20,359 nt of DNA, taken from contig CAMLKR010000025.1 of NCBI GenBank assembly GCA_946480565.1, positions 1 through 20,359 on the forward strand, written 5' to 3'. This stretch comes from an uncultured Arenimonas sp. (GTDB lineage Bacteria; Pseudomonadota; Gammaproteobacteria; Xanthomonadales; Xanthomonadaceae). Below the pieces are notes generated by a model, which was not told the origin of the DNA, ran no database searches, and saw only the letters and a program-made list of their open reading frames with translations. The translations under genes were made by a program, and so were the position numbers. The stretch's first letter is position 1. Each line of letters begins with the position of its first letter. Positions 15,615-20,359 of this stretch are shown one piece after another.

Positions 15615-16238
15615 ATGATCGAGATCATCGGCCGCCGCAGTTCCCACTACACCCGCGTCGTGCGGATGCTGGCACACGAGCTGGACGTCGATTATCGGCT
15701 GCAGCCGATAATCGACCTGCTTAGCGAGGATCCGGCGGTGTTCGCCGGCAATCCCGCGCTCAAGCTGCCGGCGGTGCGGGTCGGGGAAACGACGGTCTGG
15801 GGCAGCCAGAATGCCTGCCGGGCGATCGCCCGGCATGTTCCCGGTGGCGAGGCCCGGGTGTTCTGGGCGGAGGATGCGCACAGCCCGCTGCTGATGAACG
15901 CGCACGAGATCGTCGCGCACGCGATGGCGGCGCAGGTCGAAGTGGTCTTCCACGAGATCGTGTCAAAACGTCCGCCCGATGTGGCCTCGCGCAAGCGCCG
16001 CGCCAGCCTGCTCAACTGCCTGGGCTGGCTCGACGCAAACCTGGGGGCGATCCGCACCGAGCTGCCGGCCGCACGAATCGCCCTGTTCGAACTGACGCTG
16101 TTCGCCCTGCTCGAACACCTGCCGTTCCGCAACCCGATCGACCTGACGGCGATGACGCGGCTGGCCGGCTTCGCCGAGGCCTTCGCGAAACGCCCATCGG
16201 CCGCGGCGACCCCGTATAGTTTCGACGTCCCTGCCTGA
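15615..16238 (+). CDS. Glutathione S-transferase-like protein
   Basis: The 207-residue protein has a GST layout. The N-terminal thioredoxin-like domain (1-75) starts MIEIIGRRSSHYTRVVRMLAHEL. Ser9/Ser10 occupy the usual place of the glutathione-activating residue. GNPALKLPAV contains the cis-proline expected before strand 3 (about Pro52), and VWGSQNACRAIA takes the place of the E-S-x-A-I glutathione-binding motif. The C-terminal part (about 85-205) is all-helical. Typical roles are detoxification or disulfide chemistry in the cytoplasm, but the substrate is not predictable. The ATG at 15615 is preceded by GGAGG at 15596-15600, rather distant. An upstream in-frame TTG at 15552 would add 21 residues without a family match. 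The gene follows recD by 108 bases. Codons 25-34 form a perfect palindrome, described separately. Confidence 0.85.
   Translation: MIEIIGRRSSHYTRVVRMLAHELDVDYRLQPIIDLLSEDPAVFAGNPALKLPAVRVGETTVWGSQNACRAIARHVPGGEARVFWAEDAHSPLLMNAHEIVAHAMAAQVEVVFHEIVSKRPPDVASRKRRASLLNCLGWLDANLGAIRTELPAARIALFELTLFALLEHLPFRNPIDLTAMTRLAGFAEAFAKRPSAAATPYSFDVPA
15687..15716. repeat. Perfect 30-bp palindrome inside the GST-like gene
   Basis: The left arm GTCGATTATCGGCTG (15687-15701) is followed without a spacer by its exact reverse complement (15702-15716), centred on a CTGCAG hexamer. It coincides exactly with ten codons (residues 25-34, VDYRLQPIID), so the minus strand reads the same ten residues. It includes TAT and ATA codons in a gene that otherwise strongly prefers G/C-ending codons. 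The symmetry breaks immediately outside the 30 bases. Its function, if any, is unknown. Confidence 0.95.
16215..16220 (+). promoter_or_regulatory. Candidate -10 element for the small membrane protein and dehydrogenase genes
   Basis: TATAGT (16215-16220) lies within the last codons of the GST-like gene and 41 bases before the TTG start of the next gene. No clear -35 is seen at the expected spacing. It could start a two-gene transcript of the small membrane protein and the dehydrogenase. Confidence 0.35.
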
Positions 16239-16261
16239 CTCCCCCACCTGAAGGATCCGCC

Positions 16262-16402
16262 TTGGCAATGCTGAAGAAGTACGGCATCCCTGCCGTCATC
16301 GTCATGATGCTGGTCGTCCTGTTCGGCTATTCGATCGGCAAGTCGATGGCGAAGCGCGACAACGCGCAGTCCGCCGCGGCCGAGGCGGCCGCCCCGGGCT
16401 GA
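16262..16402 (+). CDS. Small single-span membrane protein, 46 residues (44 from the ATG)
   Basis: The frame reads TTG-GCA-ATG and on to a TGA at 16400-16402. From the TTG it gives 46 residues, from the ATG at 16268 it gives 44. The ribosome binding sequence AAGGA (16251-16255) is six bases before the TTG and twelve before the ATG, which favours the TTG start. The product has a basic N-terminus (MLKKYG), one hydrophobic segment (IPAVIVMMLVVLFGYSIG), then a charged stretch (KSMAKRDN) and an Ala-rich tail. Bitopic topology with the C-terminus on one side of the inner membrane is likely. The TGA overlaps the next gene's ATG by one base (TGATG), so the two are probably coupled. I do not recognise a family, and a role as partner of the dehydrogenase is only inference from context. 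Confidence 0.7.
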   Translation: MAMLKKYGIPAVIVMMLVVLFGYSIGKSMAKRDNAQSAAAEAAAPG

Positions 16403-17325
16403 TGCGGCCGACGCCCATCCGCGCCGTCTGCGCAGCCGCGGCCCGGCGGCTGGCCCGGCTCCTGCCTGCGGTCGGGCTGGTGCTGGCCCTGGGCTCACCG
16501 GCCCAGGCGGCCTGGGCCGGCAAGACCGTGCTGGTCACCGGCTCCACCGACGGCCTGGGCCGCGAGCTCGCGCGCAGCCTCGCGGCGCAGGGCGCGCACG
16601 TGATCGTGCACGGGCGCAGCGCCGAACGCGGCCAGGCGCTGGCGACGGAAATCAACGCGGCCGGCAAGGGCTCCGCCGACTTCATCGCCGCCGACTTCGC
16701 TTCGCTGGCGGCGGTACACGCCTTCGCCGACCGCGTCGCCCGCGAGCATCCGAAGCTGCACCTGCTGGTGAACAACGCCGGCATCGCGCTGGGCGCGAAA
16801 GCGCCGCGCCAGGTGAGCGCCGACGGACACGAGCTGCAGTTCGCGGTGAACTACCTGGCCGGCTGGGTGCTGGTGCACCGGCTGCGGCCGGCGCTGGAAG
16901 CGGCGGCGCCCGCGCGCATCGTCAACGTCGCTTCCGGCAGTGCCCACCCCATTTATTTTGACGACGTGATGTTGAAGCGGCCCGGCGCCAGCGCCCGCGG
17001 CTACGGCCAGAGCAAGCTCGCCCAGATCGGCATGACCCGGGAACTCGCGCCCTCGTTCGCCCGGTCCGGCATCACGATGGTCGCCGCCCATCCGGCCACG
17101 CGCATGGACACCACGATGGTGCGCGGCCTGGGCGCGATGCCGGAATCCACAGTCGCGCAGGGTCGCGACCACATCCTTGGACTGATCAATGCGCCGACGC
17201 TGCAGCCCGGCGCGTATTACCGCGAGGGTCGCCCGGCCACACCACACGCCCAGGCCGACGATCCCGTCGCACGCGCCAGCCTGGCTGCGTTGAGCGCGCG
17301 GCTCACCGGCGTGCCCGGACGCTGA
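16402..17325 (+). CDS. Short-chain dehydrogenase/reductase with N-terminal export-like segment
   Basis: The 307-residue protein belongs to the classical short-chain dehydrogenase/reductase superfamily, resembling the retinol-dehydrogenase-like branch. The Rossmann cofactor motif TGSTDGLG is at 46-53, NNAG at 124-127, structural Asn150, catalytic Ser around 178-180 (NVASGS), and YGQSK gives Tyr201 and Lys205. All the residues needed for catalysis are therefore present. Unusually, about 37 residues precede the Rossmann fold: a basic stretch with RR (15-16), a hydrophobic core (LLPAVGLVLALG), and a signal-peptidase-like SPAQA. This could be a signal peptide or a membrane anchor. The RR does not match the Tat consensus well. 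The substrate is unknown. The start overlaps the small membrane-protein stop. A GTG around codon 28 could be an alternative start, but it would still leave a hydrophobic N-terminus. Confidence 0.88.
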   Translation: MRPTPIRAVCAAAARRLARLLPAVGLVLALGSPAQAAWAGKTVLVTGSTDGLGRELARSLAAQGAHVIVHGRSAERGQALATEINAAGKGSADFIAADFASLAAVHAFADRVAREHPKLHLLVNNAGIALGAKAPRQVSADGHELQFAVNYLAGWVLVHRLRPALEAAAPARIVNVASGSAHPIYFDDVMLKRPGASARGYGQSKLAQIGMTRELAPSFARSGITMVAAHPATRMDTTMVRGLGAMPESTVAQGRDHILGLINAPTLQPGAYYREGRPATPHAQADDPVARASLAALSARLTGVPGR

Positions 17326-17328
17326 AGG

Positions 17329-17365
17329 CGTGCAAACGCATCCGCGTGACGTAGCGTTGCGCACG
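17329..17365 (+). terminator. Imperfect hairpin after the dehydrogenase gene
   Basis: CGTGC (17329-17333) pairs with GCACG (17361-17365), and AACGC (17335-17339) pairs with GCGTT (17354-17358). They are separated by a small internal loop and a 14-base terminal loop, starting four bases after the stop codon. There is no T-tract, so if it ends transcription it is not a classical rho-independent terminator. The rest of the 155-base gap to the next gene shows a good ribosome binding site but no clear promoter. Confidence 0.35.
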
Positions 17366-17480
17366 TAGCCCCACCGGAAAGACGACCCACATCACGCTTT
17401 CACGCCGGACTCGCCCCGCCCTCACTGCTCCTGTATCGCCTGGACCGCATCGTCCGCGGCCAATCAACAGGGGCAAGACC

Positions 17481-18764
17481 ATGCAGGGTAGCTACGATCC
17501 GATCCTCGTCGCGCTGTCGGTGCTGATCGCCGCGCTGGCGGGTTACGTGGCCATCGAATTCGCCGGGCGGATGCTGTCGCGGCGGGAACAGTGGCTGAAA
17601 TGGCTGGCTGGCGGTTCGCTGGCGATGGGCAGCGGCATCTGGGCGATGCACTTCGTCGGCATGTCGGCGCTGATGCTGCCGATCCCGGTCAGTTACGACC
17701 TGGGCATCACCCTGTTCTCGTGGCTGGCGGCGGTGCTGGTCTCGGCGCTGGCGCTGTCCATCGTGGGGCGCGGGGTGCCGAACCGGCTGAAGCTGACGCT
17801 GGGCGCGCTGGCCATGGGCGCCGGCGTCTGCGTGATGCACTACTCGGGCATGGCGGCCATGCGCATGGATCCGGGCCTGGGCTACGACCCGGTCTGGTTC
17901 GCGGTGTCGGTGCTGATCGCGGTGGGCGCGTCGGCGGCGGCGCTGGTGCTGGTGTCCTCGTTCACGGCGATCCGGTCCTGGGCCGACGTCGGCCGGCGCG
18001 TGCTGGCATCGCTGGCGATGGGTGTCGCGGTGGCCGGCATGCATTACGCGGGCATGGCGGCGGTGCAGTTCGACGCCGCGGCCTTCTGCGCGCCCGGCAA
18101 CCTGCTCGACGCCGGTTCGCTGGTGCGGCCGACCGTGCTGCTGTCGCTGCTGGGCCTGGGCTTTGCGATCTTCTTCGCGGGCAAGGATGCGCGCGCGGCG
18201 ATCCGCGCCCAGGAAGAGGCCGATGCCGCCGCCGCGCGCCTGGAGGTGCTGGCCTTCGTCGACCGCGAAACCGGACTGCCCAACCGCCCGCGCCTGAGCC
18301 AGCTGATCAGCGAGGCCCTTGCCTCGGAAGCGCCGGACATCGGCGTGCTCAGCCTGCGCGTGCAGCGCGGCGAACACGGTGAAGGCGACGGCCGTCCCGA
18401 CCTGCCGGCAGTGGCGCAGACGCTGCAGGCCGCCCTGCCGGACGACGTCGTGCTGGCCCGCACCTCGCCCGACCAGCTGCTGATGCTGCTGCCGTCGCCG
18501 GTGCTGCGCCGCGGCGCGCAGGGCCTGGTGGCGGCCCTGCAGCGGCTGTCCGCCGGCTCCGCAACGCGCGGCCTGCACTTCGCCTTCGGCCTGGCGGTGG
18601 CACCGGACGACGGCGACACGGCGCAGATGCTGATGCTGCGCGCGGCGGCCCGCGGCGAGTCCCTGGTCGAGCTGAGCCAGGCGCTGGCGGCGCAGGGCGA
18701 TTCCGCCAGTGCCCGGGGCTTCGCTGGCCCCGGCGTCGGGGTGCCCGGCATCTCCGCGGCCTGA
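17481..18764 (+). CDS. MHYT-domain membrane sensor with degenerate GGDEF-like domain
   Basis: The 427-residue protein starts with a seven-helix MHYT sensor domain. Its three signature motifs, MHFVGM (56-61), MHYSGM (119-124) and MHYAGM (187-192), carry the His/Met residues proposed to bind a metal (copper is suggested in the family literature) and sense a diatomic gas. The seven hydrophobic helices fall at about 7-27, 43-63, 75-95, 106-125, 138-160, 174-195 and 215-233. A charged Ala/Glu helix (234-258) leads to a domain that opens with DRETGLPNRPRL (261-272), the standard start of a GGDEF domain. Where the GGDEF signature should be, the protein has TSPDQL (328-333), so diguanylate cyclase activity is very unlikely. 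No EAL domain follows. It may act as a regulatory or c-di-GMP/GTP-binding receptor, which is inference. AGGGG (17469-17473) is a good ribosome binding site seven bases before the ATG. Confidence 0.9.
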   Translation: MQGSYDPILVALSVLIAALAGYVAIEFAGRMLSRREQWLKWLAGGSLAMGSGIWAMHFVGMSALMLPIPVSYDLGITLFSWLAAVLVSALALSIVGRGVPNRLKLTLGALAMGAGVCVMHYSGMAAMRMDPGLGYDPVWFAVSVLIAVGASAAALVLVSSFTAIRSWADVGRRVLASLAMGVAVAGMHYAGMAAVQFDAAAFCAPGNLLDAGSLVRPTVLLSLLGLGFAIFFAGKDARAAIRAQEEADAAAARLEVLAFVDRETGLPNRPRLSQLISEALASEAPDIGVLSLRVQRGEHGEGDGRPDLPAVAQTLQAALPDDVVLARTSPDQLLMLLPSPVLRRGAQGLVAALQRLSAGSATRGLHFAFGLAVAPDDGDTAQMLMLRAAARGESLVELSQALAAQGDSASARGFAGPGVGVPGISAA

Positions 18765-18770
18765 ACCGGC

Positions 18771-18806
18771 CTGCCCGGGATGTGGCGCGCGCCGCGTCCC
18801 GGGCGG
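18771..18806. other. Long stable hairpin between the MHYT gene and acnD
   Basis: The arms GCCCGGGA (18773-18780) and TCCCGGGC (18797-18804) are exact complements. The pairing continues inward through TGTGGC (18781-18786) with GCCGCG (18791-18796), using two G-U pairs, onto a GCGC tetraloop. The result is 14 continuous RNA base pairs, extendable to about 16 outward. It begins seven bases after the MHYT stop. There is no U-tract, so it may be a terminator-like 3' end structure, a processing or stability element, or part of the acnD upstream region. Confidence 0.6.
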
Positions 18807-18829
18807 ATGCTTCCGGTCCCCGGGTCACC

Positions 18830-18835
18830 GATAAT
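18830..18835 (+). promoter_or_regulatory. Candidate -10 element of acnD
   Basis: GATAAT (18830-18835) lies 26 bases before the acnD ATG in the only AT-richer bases of the 97-base gap. No convincing -35 is seen, so an activator-dependent promoter is possible. No recognisable propionate regulator gene is in the window. Confidence 0.4.
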
Positions 18836-18861
18836 GGCGGCCCCTTTCGACCCGGCCGCCC

Positions 18862-20359
18862 ATGAACACGAACTTCCGCAAGCCCCTTCCCGGCACCGCG
18901 CTGGATTTTTTCGACGCCCGCGCCGCGGTGGAACGCCTGCGGCCCGGCGCCTGGGACGGCCTGCCTTATGTCTCGCGCGTGCTGGCCGAAAACCTGGTGC
19001 GGCGCTGCGATCCGGCTGCGCTGGATGCCTCGCTGTCGCAGCTGATCGAACGCCGGCGCGACCTCGACTTCCCCTGGTTCCCGGCGCGCGTGGTCTGCCA
19101 CGACATCCTGGGCCAGACCGCGCTGGTTGACCTCGCGGGCCTGCGCGACGCGATCGCCGACCAGGGCGGAGACCCGGCGCAGGTGAATCCGGTGGTGCCG
19201 GTGCAGCTGATCGTCGACCACTCGCTGGCGGTGGAGTGCGGCGGCTTCGACCCGCAGGCCTTCGCGAAGAACCGGGCGATCGAGGACCGCCGCAACGAAG
19301 ACCGCTTCCACTTCATCGACTGGACCAAGCTCGCGTTCAAGAACGTGGACGTGATCCCGCCGGGCAACGGGATCATGCACCAGATCAACCTTGAGCGGAT
19401 GTCGCCGGTGATCGGCGTGATCGACGGCGTTGCCTATCCCGACACCTGCGTCGGCACCGACAGCCATACGCCGCACGTGGACGCGCTGGGCGTGATCGCG
19501 ATCGGCGTCGGCGGCCTGGAGGCCGAGAACGTGATGCTGGGCCGCGCTTCGTGGATGCGCCTGCCCGACATCATCGGCGTCGAGCTGACGGGCCGGCCGC
19601 AGCCGGGCATCACCGCCACCGACATCGTGCTGGCGCTGACGGAGTTCCTGCGCAAGCAGAAGGTTGTCGGCGCGTGGCTGGAATTCCGCGGCGAAGGCGC
19701 GTCGGCGCTGACGTTGGGCGACCGCGCCACGATCTCGAACATGGCGCCGGAATACGGCGCGACCGCGGCGATGTTCTTCATCGACGAAAACACCGTCGAC
19801 TACCTGCGCCTCACGGGCCGCAGCGACGAACAGGTCAGGCTGGTGGAGACCTACGCGAAACACACTGGCCTTTGGGCGGATGCTCTGGCGTCGGCACAGT
19901 ACGAACGTCGCCTGAGCTTCGATCTTTCATCCGTTGGCCGCAACATGGCCGGCCCGTCGAACCCGCATGCGCGCGTCGCCACCGCCGACCTCGCGGCCAA
20001 GGGCATCGCGGGCAACCTGGCCGCCGCGCGCGAACAGGAGATGCAGGGCCTGATGCCCGACGGCGCCGTGATCATCGCCGCCATCACCAGCTGCACCAAC
20101 ACCTCCAACCCGCGCAACGTGATCGCCGCCGGCCTGCTGGCGCGCAACGCCAACCGCGCCGGCCTCACCCGCAAGCCCTGGGTGAAGAGCTCGCTGGCGC
20201 CGGGATCGAAAGCGGTCGCGCTGTACCTGGAAGAGGCCGGCCTGAAGTCCGAACTCGAACAGCTCGGCTTCGGCATCGTCGCCTTCGCCTGCACCACCTG
20301 CAATGGCATGAGCGGCGCGCTGGACCCGAAGATCCAGCAGGAAATCATCGACCGCGACC
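18862..20359 (+). CDS. acnD: Fe/S-dependent 2-methylisocitrate dehydratase AcnD (partial, 3' end cut)
   Basis: AcnD, working with PrpF, dehydrates 2-methylcitrate toward 2-methylisocitrate in the methylcitrate cycle, which oxidises propionyl-CoA to pyruvate. The window holds 499 codons of an expected roughly 865. The N-terminus MNTNFRKPLPGTALDFFDARAAV and the block FPWFPARVVCHDILGQTALVDLAGL are typical of AcnD rather than AcnA. Aconitase-family [4Fe-4S] ligands are Cys411 (ITSCTNTSN), Cys477 and Cys480 (FACTTCNGMSG). Substrate-binding motifs DHSLAVECGG, PPGNGIMHQINLE and GTDSHTPHVDALGVIAIGVGG are intact. No Shine-Dalgarno sequence is obvious before the ATG, but the family start is conserved here. 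prpB and prpC are not upstream, where a MHYT gene lies instead. prpF would be expected downstream of the window. About codons 331-361 use more A/T-ending codons than the rest of the gene. Confidence 0.95.
   Translation, partial: MNTNFRKPLPGTALDFFDARAAVERLRPGAWDGLPYVSRVLAENLVRRCDPAALDASLSQLIERRRDLDFPWFPARVVCHDILGQTALVDLAGLRDAIADQGGDPAQVNPVVPVQLIVDHSLAVECGGFDPQAFAKNRAIEDRRNEDRFHFIDWTKLAFKNVDVIPPGNGIMHQINLERMSPVIGVIDGVAYPDTCVGTDSHTPHVDALGVIAIGVGGLEAENVMLGRASWMRLPDIIGVELTGRPQPGITATDIVLALTEFLRKQKVVGAWLEFRGEGASALTLGDRATISNMAPEYGATAAMFFIDENTVDYLRLTGRSDEQVRLVETYAKHTGLWADALASAQYERRLSFDLSSVGRNMAGPSNPHARVATADLAAKGIAGNLAAAREQEMQGLMPDGAVIIAAITSCTNTSNPRNVIAAGLLARNANRAGLTRKPWVKSSLAPGSKAVALYLEEAGLKSELEQLGFGIVAFACTTCNGMSGALDPKIQQEIIDRD

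Noticed and set aside
13656..15953. Antisense frame of 765 codons opposite recD and the GST-like gene
   Set aside because: Composition is typical of GC-rich shadow frames. It reproduces the VDYRLQPIID peptide only because of the palindrome at 15687-15716.
17400..18578. Antisense frame opposite the MHYT gene
   Set aside because: His/Arg/Gln-rich shadow. The three MHYT motifs and transmembrane pattern on the plus strand are unambiguous.

Overview
The window is very GC-rich, dense, ordinary-looking chromosomal DNA from a gammaproteobacterium. The recC-recB-recD operon, AcnD-type 2-methylisocitrate dehydratase, lipoprotein-anchored RND efflux pair and strong G/C third-position bias together suggest the Xanthomonadaceae/Lysobacteraceae (Lysobacter, Luteimonas, Stenotrophomonas and relatives). 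The family placement is inference. I see no insertion sequence, integrase, CRISPR array, tRNA or rRNA.

Layout. (1) 1-863, plus strand: the end of an unidentified membrane protein gene abuts bioD (dethiobiotin synthetase). (2) 864-5211, plus: an AT-richer promoter/operator region, then a two-gene RND efflux operon (lipoprotein adaptor plus inner-membrane pump, no outer-membrane channel gene), ended by a bidirectional terminator at 5232-5257. (3) 5280-6630, minus: queD (queuosine/7-deazaguanine pathway), preceded by two unrecognised genes that overlap each other by 4 nt, one for a probable exported 236-residue protein and one for a 66-residue protein. (4) 6863-15506, plus: recC, recB and recD, joined by 4-nt ATGA overlaps, encode the complete RecBCD helicase-nuclease for double-strand-break repair. 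All catalytic motifs of RecB and RecD are visible. (5) 15615-17325, plus: a glutathione-S-transferase-like protein, a roughly 46-residue single-span membrane protein, and a short-chain dehydrogenase with an N-terminal export-like segment. (6) 17481-18764, plus: a seven-helix MHYT sensor fused to a degenerate GGDEF-like domain. (7) 18862-end, plus: acnD of the methylcitrate (propionate) cycle, cut by the window edge.

Most genes are recognisable housekeeping or accessory functions. I did not find a convincing new multi-gene system. The most unusual object is a perfect 30-bp palindrome at 15687-15716 inside the GST-like gene. It is aligned to codons, so both strands read the same ten residues, and it uses two A/T-ending codons (TAT, ATA) in a strongly GC3-biased genome. 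Other points worth a second look are an operator-like dyad before the efflux operon, a recC start with leaderless geometry, a 14-16-bp hairpin between the MHYT gene and acnD, the unrecognised gene pair upstream of queD, and an apparently exported NAD(P)-type dehydrogenase.
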